From Nonomuraea guangzhouensis (GTDB lineage Bacteria > Actinomycetota > Actinomycetes > Streptosporangiales > Streptosporangiaceae), in NCBI RefSeq assembly GCF_019396345.1, contig NZ_JAHKRM010000008.1, positions 186,001-250,000 on the forward strand: 64,000 bases of DNA. Direction: 5' to 3'. The position numbers and the translations under genes are program-made. The notes beneath the pieces are model-generated. The model was not told the DNA's origin and ran no database searches. It worked only from the letters and a program-made list of their open reading frames with translations. This document shows, in pieces, positions 44,481 to 54,225 of the stretch. Each line of letters starts with the position of its first letter. Positions within the stretch are counted from its first letter, which is position 1.

Positions 44481-45619
44481 CGCCGGAGGAGGAGCAGGCC
44501 CAGCGGCGCACCGCGCTACGCGCCCTGTTGGCCGCCCCGCTGCTGCGCGATCCGGACAAGCTGGTGCTGGTCCGGCGCCATTTGAGTGAGCTGCGCGACT
44601 GGCTGACCCGCGAGACGGGCTGGCGGCTGGCCGTCGACTCCGAGAGCGCGCGGCTGTTCAAGACAGCGCCGGACCCGGCCGACGCCACACATCCGGCGCG
44701 CGGCCGGGCCGGCGAACCGTACGGAAGGCGGCGGTATGTGGTGCTCTGCCTGGCCCTGGCCATGCTGGAGCGGGCCGACGCGCAGACCACGCTCGGCGGG
44801 CTCGCCGAAGAAGTGCTGAACGCGGCGGCGGAGCCTGAGCTGGACTTCGCCTTCACCTTGGACAGCCGCCAGGAGCGCGCCGACCTGGTGGCCGTGGTGC
44901 GCACGCTCATCGACTGGGGCGTGCTGCGCAAGGTCGCGGGCGACGAGGACGCCTACCTGTCGGCCACCGGCGATGTCCTGTACGACGTACGCAGGCCGGT
45001 GCTGGCCGCCCTGCTCACCGGCACCCGCGGCCCGTCCACGATCACCGCCGAGTCCTTCGGCGAGCGGATCGCGGAGCTGGCGGCCGAGCCGGTCGCCGAC
45101 ACCGACGACCTGCGCAACCAGGCGCTGCGCCGCCGTCTCACCCGGCGGCTCCTGGAGGATCCCGTCGTCTACTACACCGATCTGGACGAGGCCGAGCGCG
45201 CCTACCTGACCTCCCAACGGCACGCGATCACCCGCCGGATCGAGGAGGCCACCGGTCTGGTCGCCGAGGTCCGGGCCGAGGGCATCGCGATGGCCGACCC
45301 CGACGACGAGCTGACCGACGTACGGATGCCCGAGCAGCGTACCGACGGCCATGTCACGTTGCTGGTGGCCGAGCTGCTCGCCGCGCGCGGTGCGCAGAGC
45401 ATGGAAGAGCTCAGAAGCTTCGTCCGGCAGGCCGCCCGCGAGCACACGTCCTTCTGGCGCAAGGGCGTGACCGAGCCGGGCGCCGAGGACGGCCTGCTGG
45501 CCACGGCGCTGGGCAAGCTGACCGCGTTGCGCCTGGCCGAAGTCCGCCACGACACCGTCGCCGGGCTGCCGGCCATCGCCCGCTACGCGCTCGACGCCCC
45601 CGTTGTCAAAGGAACGTGA
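44477..45619 (+). CDS. jetB: JetB of type III Wadjet (DUF2398/TIGR02678)
   Basis: 380 residues from GTG 44477. The family pattern is LRALLAAPLLRDPDKLVLVR, then YVVLCLALAMLERADAQTTL, LIDWGVLRKVAGDEDAYL and ATALGKLTALRLAEV. It corresponds to the KITE-like subunit that joins the ATPase and the kleisin. It overlaps both neighbouring genes by 1-4 nt, so the four are translated as one unit. Confidence 0.88.
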   Translation: MTPEEEQAQRRTALRALLAAPLLRDPDKLVLVRRHLSELRDWLTRETGWRLAVDSESARLFKTAPDPADATHPARGRAGEPYGRRRYVVLCLALAMLERADAQTTLGGLAEEVLNAAAEPELDFAFTLDSRQERADLVAVVRTLIDWGVLRKVAGDEDAYLSATGDVLYDVRRPVLAALLTGTRGPSTITAESFGERIAELAAEPVADTDDLRNQALRRRLTRRLLEDPVVYYTDLDEAERAYLTSQRHAITRRIEEATGLVAEVRAEGIAMADPDDELTDVRMPEQRTDGHVTLLVAELLAARGAQSMEELRSFVRQAAREHTSFWRKGVTEPGAEDGLLATALGKLTALRLAEVRHDTVAGLPAIARYALDAPVVKGT

Positions 45620-48600
45620 TGCTCCCCGAGCCCACCTCAGAGCGCTGGAAGCCGCTGCGCGCCGGCCTGGTCGACCTGTTCTACTACGACGTGGAGGAGT
45701 TCCACTTCCACGACGGGCGGCTGCTGCTGCGCGGCAACAACGGCACGGGCAAGTCCAAGGTACTGGCCCTGACGCTGCCCTTCCTGCTGGACGGCGAACT
45801 CGCCCCGCACCGGGTCGAACCCGACGGCGACCGGCAGAAGCGGATGGAGTGGAACCTCCTGCTCGGCGGCAAGCACCCGCACGCCGAGCGGCTGGGCTAC
45901 GCCTGGCTGGAGTTCGGGCGTCGCGCCGCCGACGGCACCCAAGAGTTCCGTACGATCGGCTGCGGGCTCAAGGCGGTCAAGGACCGTGGCATCGTCCGGC
46001 ACTGGTTCTTCGTCACGCCCCAGCGGCTCGGCCTCGACCTGCACCTGCTGTCCGCCACCGGAGTGGTGCTGACCAGGGAGAAGCTGCGCGAGGCGATCGA
46101 AGGTCAGGGCATGGTGTACGACCGGGCCGCCGACTACCGGCGGGCGGTGGACGAGGCGATGTTCGGGCTCGGTGAATACCGCTACGAGGCGCTGGTCAAC
46201 CTGCTCATCCAGCTGCGCCAGCCCCAGCTGTCCAAGAAGCCGGACGAGAAGCTGCTGTCCAGGGCACTCACCGAGGCGCTGCCGCCGCTCAGCCCCGCCC
46301 TCATCGCCACCGTCGCCGAGGCCTTCCGGGGCCTCGACGAGGAGCGCGACGCCCTGCGCGGTCTGGAGGAGGCGCGCGCTGCCGCGTCCGCGTTCCTCAC
46401 CTATTACCGCCGGTACGCCACCATCGCCGCCAAGCGCAAGGCGGCGGGCCCCCGCCTGGCGCACAGCCGGTACGAGCACCTGGGCCGCGACCTGGGCGAG
46501 GCGGAGACCCGGCAGGCCGCGGCGGAGACCAGGCTGGAGGAGCTCGACGACCTGCTCTCGGACCTGGCCACCCGCCAGAACCAGCTGGAGGCCCGCCGCA
46601 ACGCCCTCCAGGAGAGCCCGGAGATGCGCTCCGCCGAGCGGCTCAAGCAGGCGGGCGAGGAGGCCCGTCGGCTGGCCGAGCACGCGGGCCGCGCCGATCG
46701 CGATCGCGACCGCCTGACGGTGCAGGTCGACAAGATGCGCGGGCGGGCGGACATGACCCGGCTCAAGGCGGACCAGGCGGTGACCGGGCTGACAGCCGCC
46801 CAGGAGCGGACGGCGCGGGCGGCGCGCCAGGCCAGACTGCCCAGCACGTCGCGTGGAGCCGGGTTGCCCGGCGAGTCACAGGAAGCCGGGTTGCCCGGCG
46901 AGCCGCTGGACCGGTCGGCCGCCGAGGCGCTCGCCACCCGGCAGGAGCACGCCGTGGCCGAGCTTGAACGGCTGCTCCACGCCGTCGCTCAGGCCGAGGC
47001 CCGGCTGGCCGTGGCCCGCAGGGAGGTGGACCGGCTCACGGGCGAACTCCAGGCGTCGGCCGTACGGATCGCCGCGGCGGAAGAGGTCACGGCTACCAGG
47101 ATCACCGAGCTGGTTCAGGCGTACACGCTCTACGTGGCCGGACTGACCGAGCTGCGGCTGGCGGACCCCGACGGCGTGCTCGCCGCGCTGGCCGGCTGGG
47201 CGAACACCGCGGACGGGGCCAATCCAGCCGAAGCCGCCGTCAACGACGCCGTCCGCGACGCCACCGCCGCACTCGGCCGCCGCGGCGCCGAGCTGGACGC
47301 GGCGCTGGCCTCGGCTCGACGGCAGGCCCGGGGACTGGGGGAGGAGATCGTCAGGCTGGAGGCCGGCGGCCACGACGCCCCGCCCGTCCCGCATACGCGC
47401 GGCGCCACGCGCGATGGCCGCCCGGGCGCGCCCTTGTGGCGGGCAGTGGACTTCGCCGACGCGGTACCCGCCGAACACCGGGCCGGGCTGGAGGCCGCGC
47501 TGGAAGGGGCGGGCATCCTCGACGCGTGGCTGACCCCCGCCGGAACCCTCCTGGCCGAGGACGACACGACCATCGTGGCGGGGGCGTCGGTGTCCGGTCC
47601 GTCCTGCGCGGTCGTACTGCGGCCCGCTGTGGATCGGGCCGACCCGCAGGCCGCCGTGCTGCCGGACGCCGCCGTAGACGCTGTACTGGCGGCGATCGGG
47701 CTGGGGCCGGGCGCGGCGACGTGGGTCGCGGTCGACGGGCGGTGGGGCAACGGGGTGCTGGCCGGGTCCTGGCACAAGGTCAGCGCCGACTACATCGGCG
47801 AAGGCGCGCGGGAAGCGGCCCGGCGGGCCAGGCTGACCGCGCTCCGCGCCGAACTCGCCGAGGTCGACGGGCAGATCACCGCGTTGGGCGACGAACTGGC
47901 CGCGCTGGTCGTACGCCAGGATGACCTGGCCGCGGAGCAGCGGGCGTTGCCGCCGGACGCGGCCGTCCGCGAGGCGCACGTCAAGCTGGCGGCCGAGCAC
48001 GAGCGGCGCGGCCAACTGGCGACCGAGCACGGCGTGGCCGAGCGGCTGGCGCAGGACCGGCAGGGTGAGCTGGGCGGCGCGCGGGAACGGGCGGCGGAGT
48101 TCGCGGGAGACGTCGGCCTGCCCGTTGCCGCCGCGGAGCTGGCCGAGGTCAAGGCGGGTCTGGCCGCGTACCGGCTGGCGCTGGCCGAGCTCTGGCCCGC
48201 CGCGCGGGCGGCGCGGACGGCCGAGGAGGCCGCGCGGGAGGCCACCGACGACCTCGCGCAGGCCCGCGAATCGCTGACGGAGGCGGCCGTGGTGGCGGCC
48301 GAGGCGCGCGAGCAGGCGCAGGCCGCCGCCGAGACCTACCAGGAGCTGACTGCCACGGCCGGCGCCGCCGTGGAAGAGCTGTTCCGCCGCCTCGAAGAGG
48401 TACGGCTCCTGCTGCGCGAACGGGCAAAACAGGAACAGCAGGCCCGAACCGACCAGCAGCAGGCGCTGACCGAGCGGGGCCGGGCCGAGGCCACCAGCGC
48501 CGGCCTGCGCCGCCAGATCAAGGAGGCGGCCGACACGCGCGATGACGAGGTACGCGAGTTCCGAGCGTTCGCGGCGACCGGGCTGATGCGGGTCGCGCTG

Positions 48601-49737
48601 CCCGAGCTCGACATCCCCGATCCGGCCGCCGAATGGGCGGCCACCCCCGCTGTGCACCTGGCCAGGACCGTCAACGCTTCGCTTGAGAGCGTCGACGACG
48701 GCGAGGGGCCCTGGGACCGGGTGCAGAAGAAGGTCGCAGAGGAACACAAACTGCTCTCCGACGCCATGGCCAGGCACGGCCACTCGGTCGGGCTGACCCT
48801 GCGCGAAGGCGTCATGGTGGTGGACGTGCACTTCCAGGGCCGTACCCGGGAAGTGCCCGGCCTGGTGGCGGCGCTCGGCGAGGAGACCGAGCACCGCGCC
48901 CGGCTGCTGTCGGCCAAGGAGCGCGAGATCCTGGAGAACCACCTGCTCAACGAGGTCGCCGGCACCCTGCAGGAGCTGATCACCGCGGCCGAGGCCGAGG
49001 TACGCGAGATGAACGCCGAGCTGGCCGCCCGCCCCACGTCCACCGGAATGCGCTTGCGCCTGCTGTGGAAGCAGGCCAGGAACGCTCCGGAAGGGCTCGA
49101 TCGGGTACGCGACAAACTCCGGCAGATCGTCGACGCCTGGTCGCTGGATGACCGGGCGGCGGTTGGGGCGTTTCTGCAGGAGCGGATCGCCCGTGAGCAC
49201 GCCGACAACCCGGCGGCGGGTTGGACCGAGGCGCTGACCAGGGCGCTGGACTATCGGATCTGGCACGAGTTCGCGATCCAGCGGCTCCAGGACGGGCAGT
49301 GGCGGCCGGCCACCGGGCCCGCCTCGGGTGGGGAGCGGGTGCTGGCCGCCTCCGTGCCGCTGTTCGCCGCCGCGTCGGCGCACTACAAGTCGGCGGGCAA
49401 CCCGTACACTCCGCGGTTGGTCGCGCTGGATGAGGCTTTTGCCGGGGTCGATGATGATTCACGGGCGAAGTGCCTGGGGCTGCTGGCCACGTTCGACATG
49501 GATGTGGTGATGACCAGCGAACGTGAGTGGGGTTGCTATCCGTCGGTGCCGGGGTTGGCGATCTGCCAGTTGACCAGGCGTGACGGGATCGACGCCGTCC
49601 TGGTGACGCCGTGGCGGTGGGATGGGCGCGAGCGGACCCGGGCCGAACGGCCGCAGGCGATGGCCGCCGCCGTCGCCGATCCCGCGCCTGAGCCCGACCC
49701 CGCCCCTGCCTCCGCCGTACAGGACAGTCTGCTTTGA
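45619..49737 (+). CDS. jetC: JetC of type III Wadjet, SMC/MukB-like ATPase (TIGR02680)
   Basis: 1372 residues from ATG 45619, with AAGGA upstream. Walker A GNNGTGKS is at residues 39-46; the ABC signature SGGERVLAASVPL is near 1236 and Walker B LVALDEAFAGVDDDSR near 1267. Between them are long coiled coils rich in Ala, Glu and Arg, split by a hinge-like region around 590-760. An ATP-driven motor that extrudes DNA loops and senses small circles is established for Wadjet. A short low-complexity stretch (GLPGESQEAGLPGEP, ~415) sits in the first coil. Confidence 0.92.
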   Translation: MLPEPTSERWKPLRAGLVDLFYYDVEEFHFHDGRLLLRGNNGTGKSKVLALTLPFLLDGELAPHRVEPDGDRQKRMEWNLLLGGKHPHAERLGYAWLEFGRRAADGTQEFRTIGCGLKAVKDRGIVRHWFFVTPQRLGLDLHLLSATGVVLTREKLREAIEGQGMVYDRAADYRRAVDEAMFGLGEYRYEALVNLLIQLRQPQLSKKPDEKLLSRALTEALPPLSPALIATVAEAFRGLDEERDALRGLEEARAAASAFLTYYRRYATIAAKRKAAGPRLAHSRYEHLGRDLGEAETRQAAAETRLEELDDLLSDLATRQNQLEARRNALQESPEMRSAERLKQAGEEARRLAEHAGRADRDRDRLTVQVDKMRGRADMTRLKADQAVTGLTAAQERTARAARQARLPSTSRGAGLPGESQEAGLPGEPLDRSAAEALATRQEHAVAELERLLHAVAQAEARLAVARREVDRLTGELQASAVRIAAAEEVTATRITELVQAYTLYVAGLTELRLADPDGVLAALAGWANTADGANPAEAAVNDAVRDATAALGRRGAELDAALASARRQARGLGEEIVRLEAGGHDAPPVPHTRGATRDGRPGAPLWRAVDFADAVPAEHRAGLEAALEGAGILDAWLTPAGTLLAEDDTTIVAGASVSGPSCAVVLRPAVDRADPQAAVLPDAAVDAVLAAIGLGPGAATWVAVDGRWGNGVLAGSWHKVSADYIGEGAREAARRARLTALRAELAEVDGQITALGDELAALVVRQDDLAAEQRALPPDAAVREAHVKLAAEHERRGQLATEHGVAERLAQDRQGELGGARERAAEFAGDVGLPVAAAELAEVKAGLAAYRLALAELWPAARAARTAEEAAREATDDLAQARESLTEAAVVAAEAREQAQAAAETYQELTATAGAAVEELFRRLEEVRLLLRERAKQEQQARTDQQQALTERGRAEATSAGLRRQIKEAADTRDDEVREFRAFAATGLMRVALPELDIPDPAAEWAATPAVHLARTVNASLESVDDGEGPWDRVQKKVAEEHKLLSDAMARHGHSVGLTLREGVMVVDVHFQGRTREVPGLVAALGEETEHRARLLSAKEREILENHLLNEVAGTLQELITAAEAEVREMNAELAARPTSTGMRLRLLWKQARNAPEGLDRVRDKLRQIVDAWSLDDRAAVGAFLQERIAREHADNPAAGWTEALTRALDYRIWHEFAIQRLQDGQWRPATGPASGGERVLAASVPLFAAASAHYKSAGNPYTPRLVALDEAFAGVDDDSRAKCLGLLATFDMDVVMTSEREWGCYPSVPGLAICQLTRRDGIDAVLVTPWRWDGRERTRAERPQAMAAAVADPAPEPDPAPASAVQDSLL

Positions 49738-51050
49738 CGGGCGGAGATGCGGCGGGCCGGGGTTTGACCGGCAACGGTTCGACCGGCGAGGAGCGGTTGC
49801 GGCGGTTGTTGGGCAGTGAGGAGACCGCGTGGCTCGTCGAACGCGCCCGGCAGCGGCTCGAACGCGGCCGGCCGCTCACGGGCACGGTCACCCTCGGCAC
49901 CGCCTCCGCGGCGCAGCGCCGCGCCGCCGAACTGCTGCTCGGCCGCCGCGCGGGCACCGGCACCTCGCTGTCGGTCTCCCTGGAGGAGGTGGACCGGGTC
50001 CTGCGCACCAGCGGCGCCGCCCCCGGAGGGCTCCATGAGGCAGTGGTACGGCTCCGCGGCCCTCTGCGCGACCTGGCCGGGGAACGGGAGGCGTCGGCGT
50101 CGGCCTGGCGGGCGGCGTTCGGGAACCTCGACGCCGCGACGGCCGCCCGCCCCGAGCTGACCGGATGGCGGGCCTGGCTGGAGTCCACCGGCCTGGTAAG
50201 ACGGCTCGTCCCGGACCCCGCCCAGGCGCGGCACCTGCTCGACCAACTGGCTGGGGTGGTGGCGCGACTGCCGTCGCCCGGCCTGCCCATCGGCCGCCTG
50301 GCCGCGCAGATCGCCGGTGACGCGCACGCCCTTGACGAGGGGAGGCCACTGGGGACACTGGCGCTGTCGGCGGCCAAGGCGCTCACCGGCCGTGCATACC
50401 CCGGGGAAGGCGGCGCGGACGCCCGCCGCGCCGCGTGGGCGGCCGTGGGCGTTCACCTCGACGACCTGTCCTCGCTGGTGCTCTGCCTCGGCCTGCCAGG
50501 AGACGATCGGACGCCGACCGGGCGCATGCTGGCGGCGGCCCGTGCCGCAGGAGAGCCCTGCGTGCTGACTCTGCGCCAACTCCGCCGCCACGACGGGCCC
50601 CTGCCCTCTGCCGGGCTGGTGCGGATCTGCGAGAACCCCGTAGTTGTGGCTGCCGCCGCCGACGAGCTGGGGCCGTCTTGCCCGCCGCTGGTATGTGGTG
50701 GCGGTCGGCCCTCGGCGGCTGTCTGGCGCCTGCTCGACCTGCTGTCGGAGGGCGGCGGCCGGTTTGTGTACCACGGCGACTTCGACTGGGGCGGCGTCGC
50801 CATCGCCGCGGCCGTCCACGACCGGTACGGCTTCGAGCCGTGGCGCTTCGACACCGCCGCCTACGAGGCGGCGGCTTCCCAGACGGTGGCCTCCCAGGCA
50901 GGGCTGACCGAACGGCCGTGCCCGACGCCGTGGGATCCCGCCCTGGCCGAGGCGATGGCGCGCCGCGCGGTGCGAGTGGAGGAGGAGCTCGTCCTACCCG
51001 TCCTGCTCAGCGATCTTTCGTCAGGTCTCAACGATCGAGGTACGAGATGA
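49734..51050 (+). CDS. jetD: JetD of type III Wadjet (DUF2399, Toprim-like nuclease subunit)
   Basis: 438 residues from TTG 49734, overlapping the jetC stop. The N-terminal region (TIGR02679-type) is helical. The C-terminal DUF2399 part has LVRICENPVVVAAAADEL with the Toprim Glu and FVYHGDFDWGGVAIAAAVHD with the DxD-type metal residues. It is the nuclease that cuts DNA once the motor stalls. The operon ends here; 51051-51180 shows no gene. Confidence 0.9.
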   Translation: MTGGDAAGRGLTGNGSTGEERLRRLLGSEETAWLVERARQRLERGRPLTGTVTLGTASAAQRRAAELLLGRRAGTGTSLSVSLEEVDRVLRTSGAAPGGLHEAVVRLRGPLRDLAGEREASASAWRAAFGNLDAATAARPELTGWRAWLESTGLVRRLVPDPAQARHLLDQLAGVVARLPSPGLPIGRLAAQIAGDAHALDEGRPLGTLALSAAKALTGRAYPGEGGADARRAAWAAVGVHLDDLSSLVLCLGLPGDDRTPTGRMLAAARAAGEPCVLTLRQLRRHDGPLPSAGLVRICENPVVVAAAADELGPSCPPLVCGGGRPSAAVWRLLDLLSEGGGRFVYHGDFDWGGVAIAAAVHDRYGFEPWRFDTAAYEAAASQTVASQAGLTERPCPTPWDPALAEAMARRAVRVEEELVLPVLLSDLSSGLNDRGTR

Positions 51051-51180
51051 CGGACCTGCTGGTGGACTCAGTCCAGATGGCCGAGATAGAGCCCGGCACT
51101 ATTTCTCCATGAGCTGCCGGGTCGCCTCCGCACGGTGATCAGCGAGTTGCCGGCTCTCCTCGACGCACCGAGAGCAAACG

Positions 51181-51600
51181 TCAGGAGATACCGCAGCGCA
51201 GGGCCAGACCGCGCAGTTCCGGGCTGGTCCGGCCGGAGATCAGCAGCGACTGGACGAGGTCACGCACGGCAGAGCGGGTATGAGTCTCCTGCGGTGCCTG
51301 GCGTTCGGCGGCCAGGAGCGCGGCCAGGCACTGATCCCGGTCGCCGGACAGTCCGTGGGCGCGGGCCAGGTCGGTGTAGTAGCGAGCCCGGCGTTCGGTG
51401 GTGGGCAGGCTGGCCGGGCGGGTGCAGCGGGCCGCGGTGATGGCGGCGCCGACATCACCGGCGGCGTACTCGGCGGAGATGCGGTGCAACTGGACGGTGG
51501 CGGGGGTGAAGCCGCCGCCGTGATCGCGCAGCAGCAGCGGGCCGGTCAGCCGGGCGGCGATGACGCCGAGCGTGAGGCGGGCCAGTTGGCGGCGCGGGCT
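51181..51600 (-). pseudogene. C-terminal remnant of an XRE/TPR-type regulator
   Basis: The minus frame reads LTLGVIAARLTGPLLLRDHG, HRISAEYAAGDVGAAITAAR, then TERRARYYTDLARAHGLSGD and AALLAAERQAPQETHTRSAV. That is the TPR-like C-terminal half of Streptomyces-type helix-turn-helix regulators. The N-terminal HTH is missing and no good start is present. The sense of the neighbouring XRE piece is opposite, so this is a rearranged junction. Confidence 0.7.
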
Positions 51601-51850
51601 CGTCGAGAGGCATATCAGCGCGGCTATCAGTTGAGCGAAATGCGCAAGGCCGTAGGGGTCACACAGGCCGAACTCGCCAAAGCGCTCGGGGTGAGCCAGG
51701 GCAGGGTCTCCCGGATCGAAAGCGGTGAAGTATCTGGGATCGAAGTCGTTCGTGCGTACGTCGCGGCGCTTGGCGGAACAGTTGATCTGGTTGCCACTCT
51801 CGGTGCGCGGCCTGGGTACCTTCGTAGCCCCGGGGCGCCGGTGACGTCCG
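51575..51850 (+). pseudogene. XRE antitoxin-like HTH fragment
   Basis: The plus frame contains AARARREAYQRGYQLSEMRK, then VTQAELAKALGVSQGRVSRI and YVAALGGTVDLVATLG, the HTH and tail of HigA/RelB-partner XRE antitoxins. The in-frame sequence upstream is antisense of the other regulator remnant, so the natural N-terminus is lost or begins at an internal codon. No toxin gene is visible. From 51851 to 52085 I see no gene. Confidence 0.55.
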
Positions 51851-52100
51851 ATGAGGAGTGGACCTCCCGCTCCCTTGTCGGCCGGAAATTTCAGGGGATA
51901 CTCACCGGTCGTTTCGATACCATCGGGCCCATGGAGGTCTCCAAGCGCACTCTCGCCGCAGCCGCACGAGCTACCAGCTCGTCGGTTGCCGCTGCCTGAC
52001 CTCTTTCTTCATCGCCGGCGACCGGGAACGGCCGCCGGCGCGTCGTCCCTGTGCTCGTGGTCCTTTCCGGTCCCTCATGACCACGAAAGGGCCTATTGCC

Positions 52101-53333
52101 ATGAACGTCGATCAGACCGTCAGCACCTTCCTCGACTTCTTCCGGGAGCGTGGCCACCAACGCATCACCGGAAGCTCGCTCCTGCCGCCTTCCGGAGATT
52201 CGGTGCTGTTCACCACCTCCGGCATGCACCCACTCACCCCGTACCTTGAGGGCCGCCCGCACCCGCTCGGCCGGCGCCTGGTCAACCTGCAACGCTGCCT
52301 GCGCACCACCGACCTGGATGAGGTCGGTGACAGGACCCACCTGACGGTGTTCGAGATGCTGGGCTCCTGGTCGCTGGGTGACTACGACCACCAGCAGAGC
52401 ATTCAATGGGGGTACGAACTGCTGCGCGACGGCTTCGGCCTCCGCCCGGACCGGCTGTACGTCACCGTCTTCGGTGGCGACGAGCAGGTCGGGCCCGACA
52501 CCGAGTCGCTGCGGACATGGGGCGAGTTGGGCGTGCCGGTGGAGCTGACCGGTGAGGACAACTGGTGGTCCAACGGCCCGACTGGTCCGTGTGGTCCCGA
52601 CTCGGAGATCTTCGTATGGACCGGGGACGGCCCGCCCCAGGGCACCCCGACCAGTGACCAGCGGTGGGTGGAGGTGTGGAACCACGTACGGATGCGCTAC
52701 CACCGCCACGAGAACGGCAGCCTGGAACCCCTGCCGCAGTCCGGGATCGACACGGGGATGGGGCTGGAACGGCTCCTCACGATCTTGCAAGACAAGCCGT
52801 CGATCTTCGAGACCGATGTGTTCCAGCCGTGGATGACGACCATCCCGCCTTTGTGGAGCACGGACGAGTCGTCGTTACGCGTCATCGTGGACCACCTGCG
52901 TTCCAGCATCGTGGTCATCGGTGACGGGGTAATGCCGTCCACCACCGGGCGAGGCTACGTACTGCGCCGGCTCATCCGGCGGGTGCTCACCACTCTGTGG
53001 CGCGACGACTCCTCCCGGCTCCTGTCCGACCTTCCTCGGGAGCTCATCGGGCACACACTGGAGCACTTCCGGCAACCGTCCGAGGTCGGCCAGGTGCGCG
53101 AGGTGCTGCTCGATGAGGAGCGACGGTTCTCCACGCTCCTCAGGCGAGGCCGGCAGGTGCTGACCCGAGAGGGTTTCAGCGGGAAGTTGCGCCAGGAGGA
53201 CTACGACTACCTGCACCAGACCCATGGCCTGCCCCGCGACCTCGTTGTCGGCCTGCTCATGGATGCCCCGCCTTCCTCAGGCGGCGGTGTCCCACCGATC
53301 GAGGGACATGGTGATCGGGTGGTCCTCTCGTAG
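52101..53333 (+). CDS. Alanyl-tRNA-synthetase-like protein lacking editing and C-Ala domains
   Basis: 410 residues from ATG 52101 with AAAGGG 10 nt before. It matches the class II catalytic core of AlaRS: FLDFFRERGHQRITGSSLLP, LFTTSGMHPL, HLTVFEMLGSWSLGDY, GPTGPCGPDSEIF and GIDTGMGLERLL. The tRNA-recognition helices (GRGYVLRRLIRRVLTT) follow. Housekeeping AlaRS is about 880 residues; the editing and C-Ala domains are absent. It may aminoacylate a carrier or small molecule rather than tRNA. Its last 57 bp overlap the convergent kinase gene. Confidence 0.85.
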   Translation: MNVDQTVSTFLDFFRERGHQRITGSSLLPPSGDSVLFTTSGMHPLTPYLEGRPHPLGRRLVNLQRCLRTTDLDEVGDRTHLTVFEMLGSWSLGDYDHQQSIQWGYELLRDGFGLRPDRLYVTVFGGDEQVGPDTESLRTWGELGVPVELTGEDNWWSNGPTGPCGPDSEIFVWTGDGPPQGTPTSDQRWVEVWNHVRMRYHRHENGSLEPLPQSGIDTGMGLERLLTILQDKPSIFETDVFQPWMTTIPPLWSTDESSLRVIVDHLRSSIVVIGDGVMPSTTGRGYVLRRLIRRVLTTLWRDDSSRLLSDLPRELIGHTLEHFRQPSEVGQVREVLLDEERRFSTLLRRGRQVLTREGFSGKLRQEDYDYLHQTHGLPRDLVVGLLMDAPPSSGGGVPPIEGHGDRVVLS

Positions 53334-54215
53334 CCGGGCCAGCTCCTCCTCCGTGAGCGAGGTCGCGGAGGGAAACGTGTCACCCACCTTCCACCCCGCA
53401 TGAAGCACGGCGTCTTTGAGCGCGGTGATGGGGTTCCGCGTGGCGAGCCAGCCATGCAGGAACGACGCGAACAGCGCGTCCCCCGCCCCAGAGGTGCTCA
53501 TCACCCCGCGCGGTGCGACACCCGCCGCCTCGAGCAGGGTGCCATCACGTAGCCCCATGAGGCACCCGCGCCCGCCGAGTCCGACGGCGGCGATCGCGCA
53601 TCCGGGGTAGCGCTCGAAGACCCCCGCCACCCACTGTTCCGGCGGGCCGGCCAGCCGTTCGTGGCTGCAGAACACGATGTCGGCGACCTCCAGCCAAGGA
53701 CGGTTGTATGCGTCTTCGACGTCCGTGATCAGATGTACGTCGACCGCGATCGGCACCTCCGACGCCCGCGCGTGCCCCAGCAGGGGACGGACGAACGCGG
53801 TGTTGGTGAGTACGGCGAGATCGACGCCGCGGAGCAGGCGGCGGAACACGTCGACCGGGTACTCGACGGTGTTGACTGCGGCGACGTACGGATGCCCGGA
53901 GCGCCGTCCGTCCGGAGCCACGAGCACGAGGCCCAGCGACGAGCTCGGTGCCGTCACCACCCCAGGACCGAACAGCCCTCGGGTGCGTAACGACGCGTTG
54001 ATCGCCTCGCCCGCGACGTCCTCACCCACGAAGGTGCACAGGCGGGCCTCGTCGCCTAGGGCGCGCAGGGTGTCGGCGATGTGGCACGCGGCCCCGGACA
54101 CCTCGGCTCGCATCCAGTCGGGAAAGCGCAGCGAGGCGTACCGTAGCGGGAACTCCGCGACCGGCATGGCCATGTAGAGGCTGCTGACACCGGCTACGAC
54201 TATCTTGCTGCCCAT
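53277..54215 (-). CDS. PfkB-family carbohydrate kinase
   Basis: 312 residues with a clear AAGGAG site before ATG 54215. The fold signature includes SGAACHIADTLRALGDEARL near the start and TSGAGDALFASFLHGWLATR, whose GAGD holds the catalytic Asp and anion hole. It phosphorylates a sugar or nucleoside; specificity is unknown. It is 10 bp downstream of the GT-B-like gene on the same strand (operon) and its tail overlaps the AlaRS-like gene. Confidence 0.88.
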   Translation of the reverse strand: MGSKIVVAGVSSLYMAMPVAEFPLRYASLRFPDWMRAEVSGAACHIADTLRALGDEARLCTFVGEDVAGEAINASLRTRGLFGPGVVTAPSSSLGLVLVAPDGRRSGHPYVAAVNTVEYPVDVFRRLLRGVDLAVLTNTAFVRPLLGHARASEVPIAVDVHLITDVEDAYNRPWLEVADIVFCSHERLAGPPEQWVAGVFERYPGCAIAAVGLGGRGCLMGLRDGTLLEAAGVAPRGVMSTSGAGDALFASFLHGWLATRNPITALKDAVLHAGWKVGDTFPSATSLTEEELARLREDHPITMSLDRWDTAA

Positions 54216-54225
54216 TGTTTCTCCT

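Noticed and set aside
46876..49383. 835-codon antisense frame across jetC
   Set aside because: Shadow of the SMC-like ATPase; no domain, start signal or plausible composition.
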